64,000 bases of DNA from Brevibacterium casei CIP 102111 (GCF_900169275.1 NZ_FXZC01000009.1:1-64000); one strand, 5' to 3'. Counted from the stretch's first letter, positions 33,303 to 44,120 are shown. Notes: a model not told the origin generated them from the sequence alone. Program-made: numbers and translations.

Positions 33303-34177
33303 CCGCGCTCGGCGAGGCGGTGCGGGGCGGGGACGTCGGCGACGTTGATGCCGACCATGGCGTCGCCGAGACCGCGGGAGGCGGCGGCGACGGCGGCGGG
33401 ATCGTCAAAGTGGGTCGTCGCCTCGACGATGGCCTTGGCGCGGGCCTCGGGGTTGCCTGACTTGAAGATGCCGGAGCCGACGAAGACGCCGTCGGCGCCG
33501 AGCTGCATCATCATCGCGGCATCGGCCGGGGTGGCGATGCCGCCGGCGACGAAGGTGACGACGGGGAGGCGGCCGAGGCTGGCGACCTGCTTGACGAGCT
33601 GGTACGGGGCGGCGATCTCCTTCGCTGCGACGTAGAGCTCGTCCTCGCTCTTGGCGCCGAGTGCCCGGATCTCGGAGTTGATCGTGCGCAGGTGGCGCAT
33701 CGCCTCGGAGACGTCGCCGGTGCCTGCCTCACCCTTCGAGCGGATCATCGATGCGCCCTCCTGGATGCGGCGCAGCGCCTCGCCGAGGTTGGTCGCCCCG
33801 CAGATGAAGGGGACGGTGAAGACGGACTTGTCGATGTGGTTGACGTAGTCGGCGGGGGAGAGGACCTCGGACTCGTCGATGTAGTCGACCCCGAGGCTCT
33901 CGAGGATCTGCGCCTCGACGAAGTGGCCGATGCGGGCCTTGGCCATGACGGGGATGGAGACGGCGTTGACGATCGAGTCGATGAGGTCGGGGTCGGACAT
34001 CCGAGCGACACCGCCCTGGGCGCGGATGTCGGCGGGGACCCGCTCGAGGGCCATGACGGCGGAGGCACCGGCGGCCTCGGCGATGCGGGCCTGCTCCTCG
34101 TTGACGACGTCCATGATGACGCCGCCCTTGAGCATCTGGGCGAGTCCGGTGTTGAGCAGGGTCTGTGTCTCGGTCAT
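33296..34177 (-). CDS. pdxS: Pyridoxal 5'-phosphate synthase synthase subunit PdxS
   Basis: A 293-residue TIM barrel, the exact length of the family. It condenses ribose 5-phosphate, glyceraldehyde 3-phosphate and ammonia to PLP. Catalytic lysines are visible in [13 protein letters not shown] (near 80) and in [12 protein letters not shown] (near 148), and [16 protein letters not shown] is the conserved N-terminus. The ATG at 34177 is preferred because upstream in-frame sequence looks non-coding; GAAGCGAAGG lies before it. It diverges from a MocR-type regulator, the usual arrangement for PdxR control. Confidence 0.97.
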   Translation of the reverse strand: MTETQTLLNTGLAQMLKGGVIMDVVNEEQARIAEAAGASAVMALERVPADIRAQGGVARMSDPDLIDSIVNAVSIPVMAKARIGHFVEAQILESLGVDYIDESEVLSPADYVNHIDKSVFTVPFICGATNLGEALRRIQEGASMIRSKGEAGTGDVSEAMRHLRTINSEIRALGAKSEDELYVAAKEIAAPYQLVKQVASLGRLPVVTFVAGGIATPADAAMMMQLGADGVFVGSGIFKSGNPEARAKAIVEATTHFDDPAAVAAASRGLGDAMVGINVADVPAPHRLAERGW

Positions 34178-34301
34178 TGCTGTGCCTTCGCTTCGCTTCT
34201 GTCGCACGGGTGCCCAGGGGGACGGGCACCGTGGATGGGTGGGACAAGGGTTTGTCTGCACGTCGGCCGCCGACGCGTCCACTCCAGGCTAGAGCTCAAT
34301 G

Positions 34302-34344
34302 TGGCCCATACGGAGAGCCAGAATCCATCGAGAAGTTTGGGCCA
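34302..34344. promoter_or_regulatory. Inverted repeat in the pdxS / MocR intergenic region, candidate regulator site
   Basis: TGGCCCA (34302-34308) and TGGGCCA (34338-34344) form an inverted pair 29 bases apart, between the divergent pdxS and MocR genes. The MocR protein is the obvious candidate to bind here. Confidence 0.4.
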
Positions 34345-34352
34345 GTAGTGGG

Positions 34353-34358
34353 TAGCAT
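34353..34358 (+). promoter_or_regulatory. -10 element of a leaderless promoter (MocR gene)
   Basis: TAGCAT, then 6 bases (GGAGCC), then the ATG at 34365. Confidence 0.55.
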
Positions 34359-34364
34359 GGAGCC

Positions 34365-35759
34365 ATGCCCGCACTTCCGCGCTCGACCCGTGAGTCCCTC
34401 GGCATCGCACTCGACCACGACTCGCCGCTGCCCGACCAGATCGTCACCGGGATCCGGGCCCTCGTCGCGCGCGGGGAGCTGCGGCCGGGAGAGCCCGTGC
34501 CTGCGAGTCGGAAGCTTGCCGGCCACCTCGGCGTCTCCCGCGGGACGGTCGAGACCGCGTATGCCCAGCTCGCGGTCGAGGGCTACCTCCTCACGCGGGA
34601 ACGGTCGGCGACGATCGTCGACCCCGACCTCCCGGCGGCGCTGCTGCGGCGGGCGCAGGCCCCCGCACCGCCCACGGTGCCCCGGCGACCGCCTCGGCGG
34701 CTCATCGATCTGCGCCCCGGTCACGGCGGCGACGACCCCTTGCGCGATCCCGCGTTCCGCAAGGCCTGGCGGGATGCTCTCGACGTCGACCCGGGCACGA
34801 CCGATCCGCTCGGACAGCCGGGTGCCCGCTGGGCGATCGCCGATCATCTCCGTCTGCTCCGGGGGATGAGCGTCGACCCGAACGACCTCATCGTCACCAG
34901 CGGCTCGCGCGACGGGCTGCGGCTGCTCTTCGCGTCGGGACTCGGCGGGCCGATCGGCGTGGAGAACCCCGGGTTCCCCGGGCTGCGGCTGGCGATGGCC
35001 GACCGCGAGCTCATCCCCTTCGACGTCTCCACCGGTCTCGACATCGGCGCGCTCGCGGGCCTCGAGGGCAGGGTCGCGGCGATCGTCGTCACCCCCAACC
35101 ATCAGTTCCCGCACGGGACGACGATGCCGTTGAGCACGCGCATCGCGCTGCTGACGTGGGCGGCAGAGGCGGGGGTCGTCGTCATCGAGGACGACTACGA
35201 CAGTGAGGCACGGTTCCAGCGCACCGCGGTGCCCACGCTCTTCGATCTGGCCGGGTCGATGGAGCTCGACGTCGACCTCGTCCACATCGGCACATTCTCG
35301 ACCCTGCTGACCACCGCTGTCTCGACCGGGTACGTCGTCGCCCGCGGCGGGCGGTTCGGGACGGCGATGGCCGAGGTGCGTACGTCGTGGGGACCGGCGA
35401 TCGCACCCGTGCTCCAGTCCGCGGTGGCCGGCTACCTCGAGTCGGGTGGCCTGCGGCGGCGCATCGCCCGGGGGCGTCGTCGTCTGCGGGCCGCCGAGGC
35501 GGTCGTCGCCGAGGTCGGAACTCTGCCCGGACTCGTCCACGAAGGCAGGACGCTCGTCATCGAGACGAGCGCGCGGGAGGCGAGGAGGCTGCAGAGTGAG
35601 CTGCTCGAACGCGGTATCCGGGTGGCATCGCTCGCCGACGGCTGGAGCGGTGACAGCGCGGTCCGTCACGGCATCGTCCTCGCGCACTCGAACGTCGAGG
35701 CGAGCGTCCTGCGGCGGGTGCTCGGGGAGATCAGGGAGCTCGGCGACGGCGGTGCGTGA
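34365..35759 (+). CDS. MocR/PdxR-type GntR regulator with aminotransferase-like domain lacking the PLP lysine
   Basis: A 464-residue regulator: a GntR winged-helix (about 20-85, SRKLAGHLGVSRGTVETAYA) joined to a fold-type I aminotransferase domain (about 110-460). Conserved pocket residues are present: TPNHQFPHGTTMP, and EDDYDSEARF whose Asp contacts the PLP ring nitrogen. However, the segment that normally reads GTFSK reads GTFSTLLTTAVSTGY, so the Schiff-base lysine is Thr (residue 313, codon ACC at 35301). Adjacent, divergent pdxS/pdxT point to a PdxR role, i.e. activating PLP synthesis. How it senses PLP without the lysine is open. Leaderless ATG. Confidence 0.9.
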   Translation: MPALPRSTRESLGIALDHDSPLPDQIVTGIRALVARGELRPGEPVPASRKLAGHLGVSRGTVETAYAQLAVEGYLLTRERSATIVDPDLPAALLRRAQAPAPPTVPRRPPRRLIDLRPGHGGDDPLRDPAFRKAWRDALDVDPGTTDPLGQPGARWAIADHLRLLRGMSVDPNDLIVTSGSRDGLRLLFASGLGGPIGVENPGFPGLRLAMADRELIPFDVSTGLDIGALAGLEGRVAAIVVTPNHQFPHGTTMPLSTRIALLTWAAEAGVVVIEDDYDSEARFQRTAVPTLFDLAGSMELDVDLVHIGTFSTLLTTAVSTGYVVARGGRFGTAMAEVRTSWGPAIAPVLQSAVAGYLESGGLRRRIARGRRRLRAAEAVVAEVGTLPGLVHEGRTLVIETSAREARRLQSELLERGIRVASLADGWSGDSAVRHGIVLAHSNVEASVLRRVLGEIRELGDGGA

Positions 35760-35855
35760 CATGAGACCGGCGACGCTGCGCGGGTGGGAGGCGAGGCTGC
35801 CCCGGGTCAGGCCGCGGGGACCTGCGGCGCTCTGAGGAGTCCGCCGCAGAGCCGA

Positions 35856-35861
35856 TAGGAT
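35856..35861 (+). promoter_or_regulatory. -10 element of a leaderless promoter (small membrane protein)
   Basis: TAGGAT, then 6 bases, then the ATG at 35868. Confidence 0.55.
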
Positions 35862-35867
35862 CGAAGC

Positions 35868-36245
35868 ATGATCAAGCCCGTGTACGTCGTCGACGGAATC
35901 GTCAAGCTCCTCGCCGCGGTAGCCCTGCTCGTCTTCATGCCCGGACTCCGGGACTTCTTCCTCGCCCCGACGTGGATCGTCATCACCGCGGCGGTCCTGC
36001 TCTTCCTCAGTTCGGCCACGGAGATCTCGTACGGCGTGAGCAAGGGTGCGAGAACCTACTTCATGCACGTCATGCTCGCCGACTCGGCAGTCATCGTCGC
36101 GGTCGTCGTCGGAATCATCCTCGCCGCCGCGGAGAATCCTGCCGGCGGCTACATCCTCTTCGGCGTCCTCGCCCTCGTGTCGCTCGCGATCGCGATCGTC
36201 TTCACCACCGGCGCCAACGGCCCCGACTTCGCGGAAGAGGCCTGA
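35868..36245 (+). CDS. Small four-helix membrane protein, hypothetical
   Basis: A 125-residue protein with four predicted membrane helices (about 8-26, 35-50, 66-88 and 95-113) and an acidic C-terminal end (GPDFAEEA). No charged residues lie inside the helices apart from a Glu after SSAT in the second helix end. The family is not recognised; the size and pattern resemble the many DUF-type actinobacterial small integral membrane proteins. TAGGAT-6-ATG indicates a leaderless monocistronic mRNA. It converges with the phosphopantetheinyl transferase gene across a 440-bp repeat region. Confidence 0.7.
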   Translation: MIKPVYVVDGIVKLLAAVALLVFMPGLRDFFLAPTWIVITAAVLLFLSSATEISYGVSKGARTYFMHVMLADSAVIVAVVVGIILAAAENPAGGYILFGVLALVSLAIAIVFTTGANGPDFAEEA

Positions 36246-36687
36246 TCCGGCGCGCCTGTCTTACCCCAGACGCTCGGTCACTCACGCCCGTCGCGCACCC
36301 GAGGTCGTCGCCCACCCCGCTCACTCAAGGCGCAGCGCAGATCGCAGGGGTTCCTCGGCCGGCGATCCGCGCTGCGCCTTGACCGAGCGGCAGTGGCGGC
36401 TGGGCGCGTGGCTATCCGCGCTCCGGCTTGACCGAGATTGCGCGGCACGGTGGTGGCCCGCGATGAGTGGCAGCCCACGGAGATCGCTCGCGCACATCCC
36501 TCACTCAAGGCGCAGCGCAGATCGCGGGGGTTCCTCGGCCGGCGATCCGCGCTGCGGCTTGACCGAGCGGCGGTGGCGGCTGGGCGCGCGGCGATCCGCG
36601 CTGCGCCTTGACCGAGCGGCGGTGGCGGCTGGGCGCGCGGCGATCCGCGCTGCGCCTTGACCGAGGCGCGGTCGGCGCCCTGAGGAA
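36246..36687. repeat. Repeat block: 115-bp direct repeat with 49-bp tandem units and long palindromes
   Basis: A segment beginning TCACTCAAGGCGCAGCGCAG occurs at 36321 and again at 36501 (about 115 bp, few differences). The second copy continues into 49-bp tandem units at 36541, 36590 and 36639 (GGCGATCCGCGCTGCGCCTT start). Each long copy folds on itself: 19-bp arms at 36327-36345 and 36362-36380 with one mismatch. No gene is seen in this gap. Confidence 0.75.
36327..36380. terminator. Long hairpin between convergent genes
   Basis: AAGGCGCAGCGCAGATCGC pairs with GCGATCCGCGCTGCGCCTT (18 of 19 positions), loop 16 bases. A second copy lies at 36507-36560. They could terminate both convergent transcripts. 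Confidence 0.55.
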
Positions 36688-37335
36688 TCAGCGGTTGAAG
36701 GCGATCGCGGCCCGGTAACCGGCGGGAACGCCCTCGACGAGGTCGTGGATGTCGACGTCGGGGTGCGGTGACTGCGGCGTCTCACCCGAGCCGATGTAGT
36801 CCATGCCGGGATCCCGAGCGAGACCGGTGCTCAGCGCCTTGAGGAATGCCTCCTTGCGCGCCCACACGCGCACGAAGGCCTCAGGCAGGTCCGCCTCGGC
36901 GAGGGATTCGAGCTCCTCACGTTCCCGAGGCTGGAGCAGCGTCAGCGCTTCGGCGGCGACGGCGTGGTCGGGCACGGCCTCGAGGTCGACGCCGACCGGA
37001 TCCTCGGCGACGGCGATGAGGACGAGCCTGCGCGCCCGCGTGACCGAGAACTCGCCGTCGTCGATGCGCGGCTTTCCCGCCGAGTCGAGGCGGATCTCGA
37101 TCTCCGCGGGATCCACGTCGAGGACCGACCCGAGGACGTGGCGGAGGACGACGCGACCGGCCGCCCAGGTCAGGGCCGCCTCGGCGTCGAACTCCTTGGC
37201 ATAGTTCTGCTCCTGCTCGGTGAGCACTGAGGCGATCGCCTCCTCGGTGCGCGCCCATGAGGCAGCACCGGCCGTATCGGCGAGGACGAACGTAGCGGGA
37301 AGATCGGTGGGGAGAACGGTGAAGTCGGGGTGCAT
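36688..37335 (-). CDS. 4'-phosphopantetheinyl transferase (Sfp type)
   Basis: A 215-residue Sfp-type enzyme that moves the phosphopantetheine arm from CoA to a carrier-protein serine. The Mg-binding motif is PVGVDLEAVPD (about 105-115; family GxDxE) and the second hallmark is FVRVWARKEAFLKALSTGL near 160-178 (family WxxKEA). FSVTRARRLVLIAVA is the short-form equivalent of the FNxSHS motif, here degenerate (no His). It is needed for fatty acid, polyketide or non-ribosomal synthesis; the carrier is not in the window. The ATG at 37335 lies 8 bases after the LapA stop with no good ribosome site, suggesting coupling to that gene. Confidence 0.85.
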   Translation of the reverse strand: MHPDFTVLPTDLPATFVLADTAGAASWARTEEAIASVLTEQEQNYAKEFDAEAALTWAAGRVVLRHVLGSVLDVDPAEIEIRLDSAGKPRIDDGEFSVTRARRLVLIAVAEDPVGVDLEAVPDHAVAAEALTLLQPREREELESLAEADLPEAFVRVWARKEAFLKALSTGLARDPGMDYIGSGETPQSPHPDVDIHDLVEGVPAGYRAAIAFNR

Positions 37336-37343
37336 CGGGAGGT

Positions 37344-37820
37344 TCAGCGGCCTGACCTCTCGATCTTCTTCAGGCGGCGGCTGAGCACGAAGATCCGCAC
37401 CGAGCCGATGATGCCTGCCACGAAGATGCCGCCGATCGCCGCGAAGAGCATCGCGACGCCGAGGGGAAGCTGGAACTGCCAGCCGAAGTACTGGAAGTCG
37501 GCGGGCACGTTGTTCTGGAGGATGAAGATGAGGAGGAGGACGACGATGGCCGCGCCGAGGATGAGTGAGATCCACATGCCAGCGGACATTCCGCCGCGCT
37601 GCTCCTTGGTGCGCGAGGTCCCCGTCGGCGACTGCCGGACAGGACTCTGACCGGCAGTCGTCTCCTGCGTCGGCGCGTGGCCGGACGGCGCCTGTCCGTT
37701 CGGCGCCTGTCCGGCCGGTGACTGTCCGGCAGGCGTCTGGGACTGGCCGAGCAGCGCATCGGTCTCGGCGAGCAGCTCTTCGGGCGTCTGGGAGCGTCCA
37801 CGGGGGTCTTGAGAACTCAT
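37344..37820 (-). CDS. LapA-family (DUF1049) small membrane protein
   Basis: A 158-residue protein: a 75-residue cytoplasmic Gln/Pro/Ser/Thr-rich head with repeated GQxP units (GQSPAGQAPNGQAPSG), then two membrane helices (about 80-100 and 118-140) joined by VPADFQYFGWQFQLPLG, the DUF1049/LapA pattern (QN-x-F-x-F...LPLG). The tail RRLKKIERSGR is basic. Relatives are involved in envelope assembly in Gram-negatives, but the role in actinobacteria is unknown. The ATG at 37820 is leaderless (TATGAT-6-ATG) and lies within a 16-bp palindrome. Confidence 0.82.
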   Translation of the reverse strand: MSSQDPRGRSQTPEELLAETDALLGQSQTPAGQSPAGQAPNGQAPSGHAPTQETTAGQSPVRQSPTGTSRTKEQRGGMSAGMWISLILGAAIVVLLLIFILQNNVPADFQYFGWQFQLPLGVAMLFAAIGGIFVAGIIGSVRIFVLSRRLKKIERSGR

Positions 37821-37853
37821 GGGCCCATCATAGATGCTGATGGGCCCATGAGT
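37815..37853 (-). promoter_or_regulatory. 16-bp perfect palindrome over the lapA-like promoter and start codon
   Basis: ACTCATGGGCCCATCA and TGATGGGCCCATGAGT, loop of 7. It spans the start codon and the -10 element. It could be a repressor operator; in RNA only the 3' arm would be transcribed if the message is leaderless, so a DNA-level role is more likely. Confidence 0.6.
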
Positions 37854-37855
37854 CA
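37827..37855 (-). promoter_or_regulatory. Promoter of the LapA-like gene
   Basis: -35 TGACTC (37855-37850), 17-base spacer, -10 TATGAT (37832-37827), then GGGCCC and the ATG at 37820: a leaderless promoter of good quality. Confidence 0.6.
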
Positions 37856-37903
37856 GTGGTGCGACGCGAGTCAGTGGTGCGACGTGAGTCAGTGGTGCGA
37901 TGC
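37850..37903. repeat. Three 18-bp tandem repeats upstream of the LapA-like promoter
   Basis: GAGTCAGTGGTGCGACGC-type units at 37850, 37868 and 37886. The first contains the -35 hexamer, so each unit presents a further -35-like TGACTC on the minus strand. It separates icd from the LapA-like gene. Confidence 0.65.
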
Positions 37904-37929
37904 GAGTCGCGGGTGTGCTGTGGCCTGCC

Positions 37930-40555
<2,626 letters not shown>

Positions 40556-41188
40556 GTGGCCAAACTCTACTTCCGCTACGGGGCGATGAACTCGGGCAAG
40601 TCGACGGCGCTGCTCCAGGCCGCCTTCAACTATGAGGAGCGCGGGCAGCGGGTGCTGCTGGCCAAACCCGACATCGACACGAAGGGCGCCGACGAGATCG
40701 TCTCCCGCCTCGGCGTCACCCGCGCCGTCGACTTCCTCATCCCCGCAGGCGCCGATGTCGAGCTCATCTACCGCGAGCACGCCGACTACGTCGACCACGA
40801 CGCCCTCATCGAATCGATCGACGCCCCCAAGGCCCCGGTCGCGTGCCTCCTCATCGACGAGGCGCAGTTCCTCGAACCCGAGCAGGTCGACTCGCTCATG
40901 CGCATCGCCACCGACGCCTCGGTGCCGGTGATGTGCTACGGCATCCGCACCGATTTCCGCACCCGGGCCTTTCCTGGCTCGGCGCGCCTGCTCGAGATCG
41001 CCCACACCCTCGAAGAGCTCAAGACCATCTGCCGCTGTGGGAGGAAGGCGATGTTCAACGGCCGCCTCGTCGACGGGCGGTTCATCTTCGACGGCGATCA
41101 GGTCGCCATCGACGGCAACGCCGTGACCTATGAATCGCTGTGTCCGCGCTGTTATCTGCGCTATTCCGACGGTAGGCTGTTGGCGTGA
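40556..41188 (+). CDS. tdk: Thymidine kinase
   Basis: A 210-residue type II thymidine kinase. P-loop LYFRYGAMNSGKSTALL (residues 4-20), Walker B-like VACLLIDEAQFLEPEQV (about 96-112) with the catalytic Glu, and the zinc site from CRCGRKA and LCPRCYLRY. It phosphorylates thymidine in pyrimidine salvage. GTG at 40556 (VAKLYFRYG) is chosen as start because family members begin MAKLYFRYG and GGGGGA lies 4-5 bases upstream; an in-frame ATG four codons earlier is possible. Confidence 0.95.
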   Translation: MAKLYFRYGAMNSGKSTALLQAAFNYEERGQRVLLAKPDIDTKGADEIVSRLGVTRAVDFLIPAGADVELIYREHADYVDHDALIESIDAPKAPVACLLIDEAQFLEPEQVDSLMRIATDASVPVMCYGIRTDFRTRAFPGSARLLEIAHTLEELKTICRCGRKAMFNGRLVDGRFIFDGDQVAIDGNAVTYESLCPRCYLRYSDGRLLA

Positions 41189-41319
41189 CCGGCGCTCCGG
41201 CGCGATCCCGTTGACCTGCGAGTTCACCTGCGACGACCGTCGACGCTCCAGAGAGGACTGTCGACGACCGCTGATCCCGACCCGACGAGCTGATCCCGAC
41301 CCGACGATGAGGAGCCCTC

Positions 41320-42093
41320 ATGCGCATCGCCCTGCACGCCTTCAACGACAACCCCGGATCTCCTGTCCTCGTCTTCGGCGATGCCCTCGGCACGCGCGTC
41401 TCGCTGTGGGCGGCCGTGGCCTCGCGCCTCGTCGATGACCACCAGATCTACCTCTCCGACCTGCCCGGACACACGTTCCCGGTGTCGAAGCAGGAGCTGA
41501 GCACCGACTTCACGATCTCCGACCTCGCCGCCGGCCTCGTTCAATCGCTCGAGGACCACGGCGTCGAGTCGTTCACGTACTGCGGTGCCTCGATCTCCGG
41601 CGGGATCGGTCTCACTCTCGCCCTCGAACACCCGCAGAAGCTCACCGGTCTCATCGCGTGTTCGACGGCGACGAAGTTCGGCACCGATGTTTCGTGGGCC
41701 GAGCGGATCACCGAGGTCGAGAACGACGGCACGCAGTCCCTGCTGCCCGACACCGCCGACCGCTGGTTCGCCGCGGGCTTCCTCGAGGAGGACATCGCGA
41801 CGGGGCCGGCAACGCTCACCGACCTCGCGACCATCGACGACGCCGCCTACATCGCCTGCTGCCGTGCGCTCGCGCTCTACGACCTCACCGGCAAGCTCGG
41901 CGCGATCACGACGCCGACGCTCTTCCTCGCCGGCTCGCAGGACCCCGGTTGTACGCCCGAGGCGATGGGGGAGATGCGCGACGCCGTCGACGGCTCGGAG
42001 CTCGCGGTCGTCCCCGACTCCGCGCATCTGCTCATGGCCGAGCACCCCGAGATCGTCGCCGACCGTATCCACTCGTTCCTCGCCTCCCGCTAA
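41320..42093 (+). CDS. Alpha/beta hydrolase (3-oxoadipate enol-lactonase-like)
   Basis: A 257-residue alpha/beta hydrolase. The nucleophile elbow is YCGASISGGIG (Ser near residue 90), preceded by VLVFGDALGTRVSLW where HG is replaced by FGDALG, as in enol-lactonase-like proteins (SNSLGTD-like). The acid is in LAGSQDPGCTPE and the His in VPDSAHLLMAEHPE. PcaD-type enzymes have this shape, but no protocatechuate genes are near, so the substrate is open. GATGAGGAG precedes the ATG. Upstream, a 20-base unit CTGATCCCGACCCGACGA is repeated twice. A terminator hairpin follows. Confidence 0.82.
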   Translation: MRIALHAFNDNPGSPVLVFGDALGTRVSLWAAVASRLVDDHQIYLSDLPGHTFPVSKQELSTDFTISDLAAGLVQSLEDHGVESFTYCGASISGGIGLTLALEHPQKLTGLIACSTATKFGTDVSWAERITEVENDGTQSLLPDTADRWFAAGFLEEDIATGPATLTDLATIDDAAYIACCRALALYDLTGKLGAITTPTLFLAGSQDPGCTPEAMGEMRDAVDGSELAVVPDSAHLLMAEHPEIVADRIHSFLASR

Positions 42094-42099
42094 GGGCGA

Positions 42100-42119
42100 C
42101 TGCTCAGCATCCTGAGCAG
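42100..42119 (+). terminator. Terminator hairpin after the hydrolase gene
   Basis: CTGCTCAG-CATC-CTGAGCAG, a perfect 8-bp stem 7 bases after the stop codon. Confidence 0.65.
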
Positions 42120-42129
42120 GGCGAGTACG

Positions 42130-42213
42130 CCGCTCGATAGCGCGTCGAACCCGCCCGATAGCGCGTCGACGCCGCCCGATAGCGCGTCGACGCCGCCCGA
42201 TAGCGCGTCGACG
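42130..42213. repeat. Four 21-bp tandem repeats, with decayed copies to about 42310
   Basis: CCGCCCGATAGCGCGTCGAC-type units start at 42130, 42151, 42172 and 42193; three are identical. Further degenerate CCGATAGGGCGACGGCC units follow. The rest of the gap to 42437 holds only a -10 candidate. Confidence 0.75.
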
Positions 42214-42387
42214 TCGCTGAGAGGGCGACGGGCCCGCCGAGACCGCGACGGCCCCGCCGATAGGGCGACGGCCCCGCCGGTAGGGCGACGGCCCGACCGC
42301 GACGGCCCCGCTCGTGGCGTCGGCCGGGCCTCACACCGACAGCCTCATCCCCGCCCGAGCATGATCCCGCGCGTCACCCCCGGTTGC

Positions 42388-42393
42388 TACGAT
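42388..42393 (+). promoter_or_regulatory. -10 candidate of the anion-symporter gene
   Basis: TACGAT, 44 bases before the GTG at 42438; no clear -35. Confidence 0.35.
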
Positions 42394-42437
42394 GACAGGG
42401 ACAGCTGTAGTCCAGCCGGCTCGCCGAGGAGCTCACC

Positions 42438-44120
42438 GTGAACGAGAACCAGACCACGCCGATGTCGACCGAGATCGCGGAGAAGTCACCGGGAGAGCGG
42501 GCCCCGGGGTTCCCGCTCAAGACCGTGCGGATCCGGTGGACCGGCTTCTTCCTCGGCCTCATCCTCTCCACGCTCGTCTACGCGATCATGCCCGACTCGG
42601 TCGCCCACGACGCGAGGCTCACCGCCGGGGTCGCCGTCCTCATGGCCGTGTGGTGGATGACCGAGGCCCTGCCGATCCCGGCGACCTCACTCGTCCCCCT
42701 CGTCGCCTTCCCCGTCTTCGGCTCCGAGATCGAGATGGCCGACGTCGGCGCCTCCTACGGCAACCCGATCATCTTCCTCTTCCTCGGCGGATTCCTCATC
42801 GCCCTGTCGATGCAGCGGTGGAACCTCCACCGGCGCATCGCGCTCTTCACCCTCAGCCTCATGGGCAACAGGCCCGGCCCGATGATCGCGGGGTTCATGA
42901 TCGCCACCGGGTTCATGTCGATGTGGGTCTCGAACACGGCGACGGCCGTGATGATGCTGCCGATCGGCATCTCCGTGCTCATGATCGTCGCCAAGGTCGT
43001 CGGATCTGCGATCACCCCCGCCGAGGCGACCGACCGGTCCGACTCGAAACGGTCGTCAGCGACAACCGAGGGTTCGGCTCCCGACGCCGGCACTGGTGCT
43101 GACACTGGCACTGGCGCTGACACTGCCTCCGGCGCCGATTCGGGCCCCGACTCCGAGGTGGGCCTCGGCCACGTCGTGAAGTCGAACTTCGGCACCGCGC
43201 TCATGCTCGGCATCGCCTACGCCGCCTCGATCGGATCGCTCGGCACGATCATCGGCACCCCGCCGAACACGTTCCTCGTCGCCTACCTCAAGGACAACCA
43301 CGACATCTCGATCGGCTTCGGACAGTGGATGCTCGTCGGCGTCCCCCTGGCCGTGGTGATGATGGCGATCGCATGGTTCCTCCTCGTCAAGGTCCTCTTC
43401 AAGCCCGAGATCGACGAGATCCCCGGCGGCCGCGAACTCATCCGCGAGGAGCTGGCCAAGCTCGGCCCGATGTCGACGGGCGAGAAGCTCGTCCTCGGCA
43501 TGTTCGTCCTCGCCGCGGTCAGCTGGATCACGATCCCGCTCATCTTCGAGGACCCGCCCATCAGCGATGAGGGCATCGCCATGGTCATCGGCCTCCTCCT
43601 CTTCCTCATCCCCGGAGGGGCGAACCGCGGCGTCCGCCTCCTCGACTGGGAGACCGCGGAGAAGCTGCCGTGGGGCGTCCTCCTCCTCTTCGGCGGTGGT
43701 CTCGCCCTCTCCGCACAGTTCTCCTCCTCGGGCCTGACCGAATGGATCGGCGAGGCCTCCGCCGGCCTCGGGGTCCTGCCGCCCATCCTCATCGTCGCCG
43801 TCTTCGCTGCGATTATCCTCTTCCTCACGGAGCTGACGTCGAACACGGCGACGGCCGCGACGTTCATCCCCGTCGTCGGCGGAGTCGCGCTCGGCCTCCA
43901 GCTCGACCCGCTGCTCCTCACGATCCCCGTCGCGCTCGCGGCGACCTGTGCGTTCATGCTGCCGGTGGCCACCCCGCCCAACGCCGTCGCCTACGGGTCG
44001 GGGTACGTGACGATCGGGCAGATGGTCAAGGGCGGCATCTGGCTCAACCTCGTGGGCATCGTCCTCATCACCGCGACGGTCTTCCTCCTCGCCGTTCCCG
44101 TCTTCGGCATCATGATGTGA
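42438..44120 (+). CDS. DASS-family (SLC13-type) sodium/anion symporter
   Basis: A 560-residue membrane transporter with about 11-12 helices, resembling divalent anion:sodium symporters for dicarboxylates or sulfate. The duplicated sodium/substrate motifs SNTATAVMMLPI (about 160-171) and SNTATAATFIPV (about 470-481) define the family, each preceded by re-entrant hairpins; IGTPPNTF in the first half and VATPPNAVAYGSG in the second are the matching SxxTxP/TPPN loops. A Thr/Gly/Asp-rich insertion (about 195-235) lies in the central cytoplasmic loop. GTG start with GAGGAG upstream. It is monocistronic or leads the OYE-MBL pair 45 bases downstream. Confidence 0.9.
   Translation: MNENQTTPMSTEIAEKSPGERAPGFPLKTVRIRWTGFFLGLILSTLVYAIMPDSVAHDARLTAGVAVLMAVWWMTEALPIPATSLVPLVAFPVFGSEIEMADVGASYGNPIIFLFLGGFLIALSMQRWNLHRRIALFTLSLMGNRPGPMIAGFMIATGFMSMWVSNTATAVMMLPIGISVLMIVAKVVGSAITPAEATDRSDSKRSSATTEGSAPDAGTGADTGTGADTASGADSGPDSEVGLGHVVKSNFGTALMLGIAYAASIGSLGTIIGTPPNTFLVAYLKDNHDISIGFGQWMLVGVPLAVVMMAIAWFLLVKVLFKPEIDEIPGGRELIREELAKLGPMSTGEKLVLGMFVLAAVSWITIPLIFEDPPISDEGIAMVIGLLLFLIPGGANRGVRLLDWETAEKLPWGVLLLFGGGLALSAQFSSSGLTEWIGEASAGLGVLPPILIVAVFAAIILFLTELTSNTATAATFIPVVGGVALGLQLDPLLLTIPVALAATCAFMLPVATPPNAVAYGSGYVTIGQMVKGGIWLNLVGIVLITATVFLLAVPVFGIMM

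Noticed and set aside
35446..35835. 129-residue frame overlapping the end of the MocR gene
   Set aside because: Out of frame with the MocR gene, Arg/Ser-rich, and lies within its coding region; no independent evidence.
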